A stretch of 64,000 nucleotides of DNA from Branchiostoma belcheri (lineage: Eukaryota > Chordata > Leptocardii > Amphioxiformes > Branchiostomatidae): assembly GCF_001625305.1 (NCBI RefSeq), contig NW_017803925.1:29506-93505 (forward strand), written 5' to 3'. Position numbers and translations under genes: made by a program. The stretch's first letter is position 1, and every line of letters starts with the position of its first letter. Positions 25,046 through 33,708 of this stretch are shown here, piece by piece. A model generated the notes under the pieces. It was not told where the DNA came from, searched no databases, and worked only from the letters and a program-made list of their open reading frames with translations.

Positions 25046-25427
25046 CAATATTTACCTTCCAAGCGTTATACGGTATATGAATTTCTGAACACTGCAAAAC
25101 TGCAATGTGCCATTGGATTCCCAGGCGGAGCTGTTCCTGTTTGGATTCTCTGCATCTGAGTCATAATTACGAACTGTTTGAATCATGTCACTTATTACTT
25201 TTTTTTTTCTTTTAAGTCCAAACATTTAGTTTCTGGAAGGCCAACGAGACACCGAATTCGAAGGAAAAAATGGCCGAAGGACACCGTTGGCAGGGCTGGG
25301 ATTCGAACTCTTCAAATAGGTCTAGAAATAACAGCATTGATAACAGCTAGACCAAACCACAAACCGTGCCATGGGTAACGATACCGACGGGCGGGGTAGC
25401 AATCTACAATCTACCGACAATCTATTG

Positions 25428-25690
25428 TGGCGTCGCGTAGCTGTGGGGTCGTGTGGCGTAGCCGTGGGCTTGTGTGGCGTAGCCGTGGGCTTGTGTGGCG
25501 TAGCCGTGGGCTTGTGTGGCGTAGTCGCAGAATCGTGTGGCGTAGCTGTGGGAGTCGTGTGGCGTAGCTGTGGGGTCGTGTGGCGTAGCTGTGGGGTCGT
25601 GTGGCGTAGCTGTGGGGTCGTGTGGCGTAGCCGTTGGGAAGTGTGGCGTAGCCGTTTGGTTGTGTGGCGTAGTCCCAGAATCGTGTGGCG
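25428..25690. repeat. 21-bp minisatellite (GTGGCGTAG units)
   Basis: About twelve tandem units of 21 bp starting GTGGCGTAGC and differing in the second half (for example CGTGGGCTTGT or TGTGGGGTCGT). The period is seven codons, so long repetitive frames appear on both strands. The last unit runs straight into the tRNA-like head of a SINE that starts with the same GTGGCGTAGC. Confidence 0.9.
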
Positions 25691-25830
25691 TAGCGGCAGA
25701 GTGCTCGACTCGGAACCAAGAGGTCTCGTGTTCGAGTCCCGACATGCCACCGATCTTGTGCCCTTGGGAAAGGCACTTTACACGACTTTCCTCACTTAAC
25801 TCAAGTGAAAATGAGTATTGTCCTGTCCTG
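25685..25830 (+). mobile_element. tRNA-derived SINE
   Basis: The head has a Pol III A box (TGGCGTAGCGGC, about 25686-25697) and B box (TGTTCGAGTCC at about 25729). The ends GTGGCGT and ATGCCAC can pair as an acceptor stem. The anticodon arm does not fold cleanly, so this is not a working tRNA gene. The following CTTGTGCCCTTGGGAAAGGC and CTCACTTAACTCAAGTGAAA stretch resembles the body of SINEs common in marine invertebrates. The 3' end is uncertain because it merges into the next repeat. Confidence 0.6.
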
Positions 25831-25857
25831 TATTTGTACTCTGTCTTGGTGGTCACC

Positions 25858-26200
25858 TCAACATTAGAACCACCTGGCCATTGATATACAGTAAAACCTG
25901 TACTAGTGACCACCTCTACATACGGACCACCTGACCATTGATACACAGTCAAACCTGTACTAGTGGTCACTTCTACATACATGTACATGTAAGGACCATT
26001 TGGCCATTGATATACAGTCAAACCTGTACTAGTGACCACCTCTACATACGGACCACCTGGCCATTGATATACAGTCAAACCCGTACGAATGGTCAACTGT
26101 ACATAAGGACCATTTGGCCATTGATATACAGTCAAACCTGTACTAGTGACCACCTCTACATAAGGACAACCTGGCCACTGATATACAGTCAAACATGTTC
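25858..26200. repeat. 57-bp minisatellite
   Basis: About six units of 57 bp containing GATATACAGTCAAACCTGTA and CTAGTGACCACCTCTACATA, with one interruption by an ACATGTACATGTA stretch. A two-unit version lies at about 26640-26735. Confidence 0.85.
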
Positions 26201-26202
26201 CC

Positions 26203-26460
26203 CTCTCTTACCTCTTCATAATGGTAAACGTGTATTCATTACAATTAAACCGTACTAGTGCCCAGCTCAGCAAATGGACCATCTGGCCATTTCATATAAC
26301 TTTTATAAGGTCAACATGTACTAATGAACACCTCTTAAAAAGAAGCACCTCTTGATAGTCTACTGTAGCTAGCCGGCAGTAACTAAAGAGGATGGTACCC
26401 AGGTTACTGAGGCAAATTAACAGTACCTGCTTTGTATCCCTGTAGTTTAACAGCATTTTG
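26203..26460. repeat. Local duplication, copy 1
   Basis: Nearly the same as 26735-26995. Together with 25800-25890, which matches 26576-26665, it shows that the whole block was duplicated, with a different number of 57-bp units in each copy. Confidence 0.8.
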
Positions 26461-26551
26461 TTATTTGCCCGCACGCACTTGTTTGGGGGATCTTTAAAGG
26501 ATGTCATGTATAAAATCAAGTCAATGAAGCCTTACCACCGATGGGTTTTAG

Positions 26552-26557
26552 TTGTCA
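26552..26557. other. Paralogous empty insertion site TTGTCA
   Basis: The sequence here reads TAG-TTGTCA-TTTGTACACAGTCA. The DNA left of the palindromic element ends TAG-TTGTCA and the DNA to its right begins TTGTCA-TTTGTACACAGTCA. This is therefore the unoccupied copy of the element's target in the duplicated block. Confidence 0.8.
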
Positions 26558-26734
26558 TTTGTACACAGTCACTTAACTCAAGAGAAAATGAGTATTGTCC
26601 TGTCCTGTATTTGCATTTGTCTTTGTGGTCACCTCAACACTAGAACCACCTGGGCATTGATATACAGTCAAACCTGTACTAGTGACCACCTCTACATAAG
26701 GACAACCTGGCCACTGATATGCAGTCAAACATAT

Positions 26735-26995
26735 TCCTCTCTCTTACCTCTTCATAATGGTAAACGTGTATTCATTACATTCAAACCGTACTAGTGCCCA
26801 CCTCAGCAAAGGGACCATCTGGCCATTTCATATAACTTTTTACAAGGTCAACATGTACTGGTGACCACCTCTTAATAAGGAGCACCTCTCGATAGTCTAC
26901 TGTAGCTAGGCGGCAGTAACTAAATAAGGATGGTACCCAGGTTACCGAGGCAAATTCATTGTACCTGCTTTGTATCCCTGTAGTTTAACAGAATT
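26735..26995. repeat. Local duplication, copy 2
   Basis: Second copy of 26203-26460, lying directly left of the palindromic element, which inserted at the end of this block. Confidence 0.8.
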
Positions 26996-27025
26996 TGTCG
27001 GCTGGGATTTTTTTTTGCCCGCTAG

Positions 27026-27031
27026 TTGTCA
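27026..27031. repeat. Target site duplication, left (TTGTCA)
   Basis: Six bases identical to 35091-35096 and single in the empty site at 26552. Six-base target duplications are typical of Polinton integrase. Confidence 0.85.
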
Positions 27032-27170
27032 AGTAGTATGTTATGGACAGGATAGGTATTATTTGCGGCGCTCCTCCACCTGTTATGTGGCGGTGCGCAG
27101 CGGCGAAGACTAGGTGTGGTCACTAGGAGGTGTAGAGGTCACGTGAAGGTCAATGCGCCATACCAGACGC

Positions 27171-27350
27171 CGCGGGAGGTCGTGTCGGGCGGCATCGTTA
27201 CTTAAGGATGGACAGTTTGTATCCCCAGGAGGTCGTGCTGGGCATGGGTTAATCCTATTGTTCTTTTAATTAAGCCGGGACCTGTTGAATCCCAGCGCGG
27301 TCACTTCAAACCTTTCTCACGCGTCCCGGGAGGGCGTGTCGGGCGGTATT
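27171..27350. repeat. GGGAGG(T/G)CGTGTCGGGCGG subrepeats in left terminus
   Basis: Three degenerate copies of a motif of about 27 bp lie at about 27172, 27224 and 27324, each followed by a short T/A stretch. They are mirrored in the right arm at about 34775-34955. Their place next to the end suggests binding sites for a replication or integration protein, but that is inference. Confidence 0.55.
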
Positions 27351-27431
27351 ATCTATTAAGGGTAGGTTGTGTATGTCTTGCTGTGTCAGTGTTATTGTTT
27401 GCTGATTGGTTAAGAGGTAAGAGGATTTTTG

Positions 27432-27438
27432 TATAAAG
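27432..27438 (+). promoter_or_regulatory. TATA box before left ALKBH2-like gene
   Basis: TATAAAG lies 71 bp before an ATG at 27503. A GAG/GTAAGA donor-like site occurs at 27417. Confidence 0.4.
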
Positions 27439-27502
27439 CCAGGCAAACTGTGACGGTCTTAGATTGCGACCTGTCCACGCTTCGACACCTTTTCGATTAG
27501 CG

Positions 27503-28423
27503 ATGGCTTCTACAGATATCAGGAATTGGCTGAGCCGATCTATACACGAGGGGGACATCACAAGCTGTTCTACCGACCCTGTACCTCTTCAATAGCAGAA
27601 GTTACGAGGAGAAAATTTCAACTGTGATTACACGGTATTGTACCGTCCAAGTGTTGCTTCGACCCTGTTTCAAGCGTGCGAAGAGGAGTTTGTGTACAAC
27701 ACCGGGGACTTGGCTCGAGTTCAGGTCAGAATCTCTTCAATAATTCTGTGTAAGTCTTGTCTATTTTGTCAACATCGTTTTACAATCATACACCAATACC
27801 TATCAGCGCTGAACGTACGATGTATAACCTTCTTTTTTGTAGATCTTTGGAAAGTATCGTGACATCCCAAGGAAACAAGTTGCTTTTGGTGACCCTGGGT
27901 TATCGTACAGATTTTCCGTGGTAGAAATCCCGGCAAGGCCTTGGTCACCGCTGTTAAGGACGATCAAAGACAGAATACAAGAAGTAACCGGGCAAGAGTT
28001 CAACTTTGTCCTTATCAACAGGTAAGGCACTTGTAATTGATCTGTCTGTGACCTTGTTGACGTGTTAGATCAGTTGTGTAATGGTGTAGGGATTTATGTT
28101 GGTAACGTTATTTCTGTTGGTTTCACAGATACAAAGATGGTTTAGATTACATCGGAGAACACAGAGATGACGAAGAAGGGCTAGTACAAAATGCTTCAAT
28201 CGCTTCACTGTCTCTCGGACAAAAACGAGACTTTATTTTCAAGCACTGTGATGCACGCGGGAAGTACAAGAAACGTGTGGTAGAGCCGATTAAAATAGAA
28301 TTAGAACATGGTAGCCTCCTAATGATGAACTATCCAACCAACCGATTCTGGTTTCACTCGCTACCTGTCCGGAGAAAGGCAACAGCCGCAGGAATAAATA
28401 TGACCTTCAGAAAAATGGCTTAA
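27503..28423 (+). pseudogene. ALKBH2: ALKBH2-like DNA dioxygenase, left arm
   Basis: Three blocks joined by GT-AG introns encode a protein close to animal ALKBH2, a 2-oxoglutarate/Fe(II) enzyme that removes alkyl groups from DNA bases. The blocks are 27596-27724 (ends DLARVQ), 27843-28021 (starts IFGKYRDIPRKQ, ends FVLINR) and 28129-28423 (starts YKDG, ends TFRKMA). The iron ligand motif HxD is at 28160-28168 within IGEHRDDE. The second histidine lies in WFHSLPVR, and the 2OG-binding arginines are near the end. Intron phases are 0 and 2. The only nearby ATG (27503) runs 30 codons to a TAG at 27593 just before the first homologous codon, so either an upstream exon is missed or the gene is dead. 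The right arm has the same TAG. The retained introns point to capture from host DNA. Confidence 0.75.
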
Positions 28424-28538
28424 AACATATGACCTTGGTTTGATCTGTATACATGTACATTTTGTTTTTGTAGGCTCTGAGGTATCACATAAGGCTGTCA
28501 CTGAACGTGCAACGTCATTCTTGTGAAGATCACCAACC

Positions 28539-29160
28539 ATGCCGCACGAGTGTGACGTCTGTGGCAGAGAGTTCAGTCGAAAAGCAAACCTCGCACGTCA
28601 TCGCGATACGATACACGGAGACGTGGCAGAAATTTCTTCGGGAGAAGAGAGCATGGACACCGAGCCGGGTTCTTACCGATCGCTGACATATTTGACGACA
28701 CTGACGACCTGTCGGACAGGAGGCAACGACTGAGCATGACACGGAGTCACTTGAATCTTACGAGGAATGTGAAGTTTCAGAAGAAGATAAGTCTGTAATG
28801 GACTCTCAGGAGGTAGAGTCAGCGACAGAAACTGACAGCGATCAAAGTGGTTCCGAGAGTGATGCAAGCTCGATTGTGTCTTCCAGCCCGGCCCCTTCTG
28901 ATAAAAGTGAAGAGTACGGCTACGACAGTGGTGACGAGGAAGAGTGGACGCTCTATCGCGACTGGACCATTCCACTAACTCACGATCCAGGCGATGTCCC
29001 TCAACGCGTGATCAAGGAGACAAAACGCGCTGGAAAAAAGTTTTATCTTGTAGAATTTGCTGCCTTGCCTCCACCTTACAGTTATGAGATAATACACAGC
29101 AAGAACTGGGTCTCAGAGCAGACATTGATGAAAAAATACGGCTTTCTTGTTCTGAAGTAA
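28539..29160 (+). pseudogene. C2H2 zinc-finger/acidic protein, left arm, frameshifted
   Basis: The first frame (28539-28733) starts MPHECDVCGREF and has one C2H2 finger with spacing C-x2-C-x12-H-x4-H, then a Ser/Glu stretch. The acidic coding pattern then moves through two other frames before settling in the frame of 28798-29160, which is rich in D, E and S. That part ends in a more ordered stretch with LYRDWTIPLTHDPGD and FYLVEFAALPPPYSYE. This suggests one gene broken by two small shifts at about 28675-28720, shared by both arms. A ribosomal or splicing explanation cannot be excluded. Function unknown; a DNA-binding regulator is one possibility. Confidence 0.55.
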
Positions 29161-29258
29161 TACAACATTGTCCTTCCATCGACAGTAACACTTTCCATAA
29201 TAGCTAATGTACCATTGATACACATGTACCATTTCGTCAATAGAGAGATATTGCAAAG

Positions 29259-29552
29259 AGTGATTCACGACATTAAAATGTACGTAATGAGTGACTCACG
29301 ACATTAATATGTACGTAATGAGTGACTCACGACATTAATATGTACGTAATGAGTGACTCGCGACATTAATATGTACGTAATGAGTGACTCACGATATCAA
29401 TATGTACGTAATGAGTGACTCACGACTTCATTCAATATGGACGCAATGACTGACTCACGATATCGATATGTACGCAATGAGTGATTCACGACATTAATAT
29501 GTACACAATGAGTGATTCACGATATCGTTATGCACGTAATGAGTGACTCATC
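29259..29552. promoter_or_regulatory. 31-bp array of AP-1/TRE-like sites, left arm
   Basis: About ten tandem units of 31 bp (GAGTGACTCACGACATTAAT then ATGTACGTAAT). Six units have an exact TGACTCA, the AP-1 consensus; the others carry TGATTCA or TGACTCG. A TTACGTCA (CRE/ATF-like) occurs at about 29601-29608. The array sits between the acidic ORF and the TATA box of the ATPase gene, where an enhancer for the downstream genes would be expected. Confidence 0.55.
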
Positions 29553-29677
29553 GTGTCATTATGACAAAGCGTTATAGTCATGAAGCGAATAAATACAATA
29601 TTACGTCACATGAATAATGTTTCTTGTTTTTGATCAGTATGTGTGGTTGTGTGGACTGTCAGACGTAAGAACGATAG

Positions 29678-29685
29678 TATAAATA
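29678..29685 (+). promoter_or_regulatory. TATA box before left packaging ATPase
   Basis: TATAAATA lies 35 bp before the ATG at 29720 and is mirrored exactly in the right arm. Confidence 0.6.
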
Positions 29686-29719
29686 TGGGTGTCGCACTAC
29701 GTAAGAGTCATTCGCGAAG

Positions 29720-30361
29720 ATGAATATTCAGTTAAAGTTGCCATGTCGCCTCGTCTGTAGCTGATGCTCTGGGTCAGGGAAGTCGTACTTTGTACAGAAA
29801 CTGTTAACGTCGGGAGCTGAATGGCTGGATCCGGGACCGTTCGAACACGTGGTGTGGTGTTATTCAGAATACCAGGAAAATCGTCACAGCGAACTCAGCT
29901 CTAAATTGGGACCAAAGATTCAGTTTCAAGAAGGTCTTCCTGAAAACTGGAATGACGTTACGAAGCCGGGATGTCGTAACGCTGTCGTAATTGATGATCA
30001 AATGGAAGACGTAGTGAAGGGAGACAAGGTCATAAAATTATTCACTCGGGCCAGCCGTCACAGAGGCATATCGGTTTTCTTGTTAGTGCAAAACCTCTTC
30101 TACCAGGGGCTCAGAACGATCAGTCTTAACTCTAGTTATATCGCCCTGTTTAAGTCTCCCAGAGATCAGAGTATGGTTACTACACTGGCCAAGCAGATGT
30201 TCCCCGGACATAGCAAATTCCTACAAGAATATTACGAGGACGCCGTCAATAAGAAGACTCACGGTCATTTGTTACTTGACCTGCATCCGGAATCACCTAA
30301 TGAGTTGCGCGTGAGAAGTGGTATGCTCACCCCTCAACCCTACGTGTACCTGAGGAAATAA
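29720..30361 (+). pseudogene. FtsK/HerA-type packaging ATPase, left arm
   Basis: A 214-codon frame, stop included, with one in-frame TGA at 29762-29764 (codon 15), four codons before the Walker A lysine. The P-loop GSGKS follows directly. Walker B is NAVVIDDQM at about codons 92-100. A conserved QNLF segment follows near 125, and the end has a LDLHP stretch typical of Polinton/adenovirus-like packaging ATPases, which move DNA into capsids. Length is normal for the family. The open part alone runs 29849-30361. Because the TGA lies just before the P-loop, a downstream start would lose the ATP-binding site, so the copy is probably dead. An AATAAA overlaps the stop at 30360. Confidence 0.75.
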
Positions 30362-30405
30362 TAAAACGCCGTGTCGACCACTCTGAGCTGTCACAACGAG
30401 TCGAG

Positions 30406-30738
30406 ATGTCACATAGACTACATCGTCACACAGACTGTCTTCGCGTCTTGAGCAAAGCCAACCCCAAATTGCGGAAAGCTATTCTGTCGACAGCCCCAAA
30501 CGATCTTCTAAAGTCGATTTGCGACTGTTCACACAACGTCCTGAAAGGAAACATCCGTCTCACACCAGGACAAAAGAAAGGACTGTCCCGACACAAGAAC
30601 ACTCTTCGCCAGCTCGGCGACAAGAAGATTCCACTGTCCAAGAAAAGGCAGACGTTGGTTCAAAAGAGCGGGTTCCTGTCCCTGCTGCTCAGTCCGATCA
30701 TTTCGGCCATCACGTCTCTGTTTGGTGGGAGGAAATAA
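30406..30738 (+). CDS. Small basic pX-like virion protein, left arm
   Basis: A 110-residue frame, intact in this arm. It is rich in Lys and Arg in the middle (a TPGQKKGLSRHKNTLR stretch) and ends in a hydrophobic segment (GFLSLLLSPIISAITSLF) followed by GGRK. A basic, DNA-binding-like body with a membrane-active C terminus, placed next to the packaging ATPase, fits the pX-like proteins described in adintoviruses and Polintons. The assignment rests on composition and context. The right-arm copy has lost its C-terminal third. Confidence 0.55.
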   Translation: MSHRLHRHTDCLRVLSKANPKLRKAILSTAPNDLLKSICDCSHNVLKGNIRLTPGQKKGLSRHKNTLRQLGDKKIPLSKKRQTLVQKSGFLSLLLSPIISAITSLFGGRK

Positions 30739-30752
30739 CGGAAATCTGCGTC

Positions 30753-31163
30753 ATGGAGTACGGCAGAAAGATGGCCCTTGTTCCTCAAGAATTGCTTTCC
30801 ACGATCCAAGCCAAACAACAGGAAGAGATGACCCCACTGGTTAAATCTGCTTTAAGTATGGACGACCAAATGCGAGACGTAATGTCGCGTCAAGATTTAG
30901 CCGATGACGAGAAAGCAACCCTGTACCAACAGCTTCTCCAGCGTTATCTCACGTACAGAGACAAACGACGAGCCGAGCCAGTCAGCGTCAGGTTGGTAAC
31001 GTCGAACTCCACCCCTGCTGCCACCGTCACCGCTACGAACAATGTCGCTAAAGATGAAGGGTCCACCACCACCTCTCCCAGCACCGCCTCGGCTACCGGT
31101 AAAGAAGACAAGGCCATATTGGCGGCTTTCCCCAAAAACATGAAAGCGCGCGCCCAACAGTTT
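30753..31163 (+). pseudogene. Conserved Polinton-type ORF, N-terminal part, left arm
   Basis: Starts MEYGRKMALVPQELL 14 bp after the pX-like stop, in a packed gene order. The N-terminal part is helical and charged (RYLTYRDKRR), followed by a Thr/Ser/Ala-rich linker and FPKNMKARAQQ. At 31163 the palindrome turns, and the reading frame passes into unrelated antisense codons before stopping at 31292. The missing C-terminal part is present on the minus strand of the loop. I know of no function for it. Confidence 0.55.
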
Positions 31164-31398
31164 CTTAATCACAGCCAGTCGGGTTGGGTGTCTTATGGCG
31201 GCCTCTGGCGTGTTTATGCGTGCCAGCCCTCTGCTGAAGGCTCGCCATCCAATGGGGTTGAAATTCTGTCTCCGTTGAATCACATCTCTTAAGAGATCCG
31301 ATATCTGGGATCCGGGAACTACTTGCGTATCGTAGAGAAGCTCTCCGTGTTGGTTGTAATCGAGAATGTCCCCTCCCTTGTGTTTGATGATGTTGAGC
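31163..31398 (-). pseudogene. Loop segment with C-terminal part of the conserved ORF
   Basis: The only single-copy part of the palindrome. On the minus strand the frame enters from the right arm at KARAQQ and runs through LNIIKHKGGDILDYNQHGEL and NFNPIGW to VIKKL, then hits the mirror point and becomes antisense of the left arm. So the right half carries the C-terminal part of the ORF at 30753, itself cut off by the fold-back junction. Confidence 0.6.
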
Positions 31399-31458
31399 AA
31401 CTGTTGGGCGCGCGCTTTCATGTTTTTTGGGAAAGCCGCCAATATGGCATTGTCTTCT

Positions 31459-31731
31459 TTACCGGTAGCCGAGGCGTTGCTGGGAGAGGTGGTGGTGGAC
31501 CCTTGGAATCTTCTTGTCGCCGAGCTGGCGAAGAGTGTTCTTGTGTCGGGACAGTCCTTTCTTTTGTCCTGGTGTGAGACGGATGTTTCCTTTCAGGACG
31601 TTGTGTGAACAGTCGCAAATCGACTTTTGAAGATCGTTTGGGGCTGTCGACAGAATAGCTTTCCGCAATTTGGGGTTGGCTTTGCTCAAGAGGCGAAGAC
31701 AGTCTGTGTGACGATGTAGTCTATGTGACAT
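31459..31731 (-). pseudogene. pX-like protein, right arm, truncated
   Basis: Matches the left-arm protein for 77 residues with few changes, then the 424-bp deletion joins it after KKIP to an out-of-frame tail (RVHHHLSQQ) and a stop. The hydrophobic C terminus and the start of the next ORF are lost. Confidence 0.65.
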
Positions 31732-31775
31732 CTAGACTCGTTGTGACAGCTGGGAGTGGTCGACACGGCGTTTTA

Positions 31776-32417
31776 TTATTTCCTCAGGTACACGTAGGGT
31801 TGAGGGGTGAGCATACCACTTTTCACGCGCAACTCATTAGGTGATTCCGGATGCAGGTCAAGGAACAAAAGACCGTGAGTCTTCTTATTGACGGCGTCCT
31901 CGTAACATTCTTGTAGGAATTTGCTATGTCCGGGGAACATCTGCTTGGCCAGTGTAGTAACCATACTCTGATCTCTGGGAGACTTAAACAGGGCGATATA
32001 ACTAGAGTTAAGACTGATCGTTCTGAGCCCCTGGTAGAATAGATTTTGCACTAACAAGAAAACCGATATGCCTCTGTGACGGCTGGCCCAAGTGAATAAT
32101 TTTATGACCTTGTCTCCCTTCACTACGTCTTCCATTTGATCATCAATTACGACAGCGTTACGACATCCCGGCTTCGTAACGTCATTCCAGTTTTCAGGAA
32201 GACCTTCTTGAAACTGAATCTTTGGTCCCAATTTAGAGCTGAGTTCGCTGTGACGATTTTCCTGGTATTCTGAATAACACCACACCACGTGTTCGAACGG
32301 TCCCGGATCCAGCCATTCAGCTCCCGACGTTAACAGTTTCTGTACAAAGTACGACTTCCCTGACCCAGAGCATCAGCTACAGACGAGGCGACATGGCAAC
32401 TTTAACTGAATATTCAT
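31776..32417 (-). pseudogene. FtsK/HerA-type packaging ATPase, right arm
   Basis: Mirror copy of 29720-30361 with the same length, the same TGA before the P-loop and the same Walker A and B motifs. A few substitutions set it apart (for example RAS to WAS, EYYED to ECYED, GHLLLD to GLLFLD). These show that the arms have diverged a little since duplication, or are different haplotypes. Confidence 0.75.
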
Positions 32418-32451
32418 CTTCGCGAATGACTCTTACGTAGTGCGACACCCA

Positions 32452-32459
32452 TATTTATA
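32452..32459 (-). promoter_or_regulatory. TATA box before right packaging ATPase
   Basis: TATAAATA on the minus strand, mirror of 29678-29685. Confidence 0.6.
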
Positions 32460-32582
32460 CTATCTTTCTTACGTCTGGCAGTCCACACAACCACACATAC
32501 TGATCAAAAACAAGAAACAATTATTCATGTGACGTAATATTGTATTATTCGCTTCATGACTATAACGCTTTGTCATAATGAC

Positions 32583-32878
32583 ACGATGAGTCACTCATTA
32601 CGTGCATAACGATATCGTGAATCACTCATTGTGTACATATTAATGTCGTGAATCACTCATTGCGTACATATCGATATCGTGAGTCAGTCATTGCGTCCAT
32701 ATTGAAGTCGTGAGTCACTCATTACGTACATATTGATATCGTGAGTCACTCATTACGTACATATTAATGTCGCGAGTCACTCATTACGTACATATTAATG
32801 TCGTGAGTCACTCATTACGTACATATTAATGTCGTGAGTCACTCATTACGTACATTTTAATGTCGTGAATCACTCTTT
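32583..32878. promoter_or_regulatory. 31-bp array of AP-1/TRE-like sites, right arm
   Basis: Mirror of the left array, with the same order of exact and degenerate TGAGTCA sites. Such fidelity across a fast-changing minisatellite argues for a very recent duplication or for arm-to-arm conversion. Confidence 0.55.
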
Positions 32879-32972
32879 GCAATATCTCTCTATTGACGAA
32901 ATGGTACATGTGTATCAATGGTACATTAGCTATTATGGAAAGTGTTACTGTCGATGGAAGGACAATGTTGTA

Positions 32973-33594
32973 TTACTTCAGAACAAGAAAGCCGTATTTT
33001 TTCATCAATGTCTGCTCTGAGACCCAGTTCTTGCTGTGTATTATCTCATAACTGTAAGGTGGAGGCAAGGCAGCAAATTCTACAAGATAAAACTTTTTTC
33101 CAGCGCGTTTTGTCTCCTTGATCACGCGTTGAGGGACATCGCCTGGATCGTGAGTTAGTGGAATGGTCCAGTCGCGATAGAGCGTCCACTCTTCCTCGTC
33201 ACCACTGTCGTAGCCGTACTCTTCACTTTTATCAGAAGGGGCCGGGCTGGAAGACACAATCGAGCTTGCATCACTCTCGGAACCACTTTGATCGCTGTCA
33301 GTTTCTGTCGCTGACTCTACCTCCTGAGAGTCCATTACAGACTTATCTTCTTCTGAAACTTCACATTCCTCGTAAGATTCAAGTGACTCCGTGTCATGCT
33401 CAGTCGTTGCCTCCTGTCCGACAGGTCGTCAGTGTCGTCAAATATGTCAGCGATCGGTAAGAACCCGGCTCGGTGTCCATGCTCTCTTCTCCCGAAGAAA
33501 TTTCTGCCACGTCTCCGTGTATCGTATCGCGATGACGTGCGAGGTTTGCTTTTCGACTGAACTCTCTGCCACAGACGTCACACTCGTGCGGCAT
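32973..33594 (-). pseudogene. C2H2 zinc-finger/acidic protein, right arm, frameshifted
   Basis: Mirror copy of 28539-29160: zinc-finger frame 33400-33594 and acidic frame 32973-33335. It has the same two breaks between the frames. Confidence 0.55.
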
Positions 33595-33708
33595 GGTTGG
33601 TGATCTTCACAAGAATGACGTTGCACGTTCAGTGACAGCCTTATGTGATACCTCAGAGCCTCAAAAACAAAATGTACATGTATACAGATCACACCAAGGT
33701 CATATGTT

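Noticed and set aside
25428..25690. Possible CRISPR array
   Set aside because: The units are directly adjacent with no unique spacers, and the context is animal DNA.
25685..25752. Functional tRNA gene
   Set aside because: The A and B boxes are fine, but the anticodon arm does not form a proper stem and loop, and a SINE body follows.
25322..26192. Long repetitive ORFs on both strands over the 21-bp and 57-bp repeats
   Set aside because: Both periods are multiples of three, so open frames arise by repetition alone. No start context, domain or splice evidence.
29762..29764. TGA in the ATPase as selenocysteine or read-through
   Set aside because: No selenocysteine is known at this place and no SECIS-like element was recognised; a point mutation is simpler.
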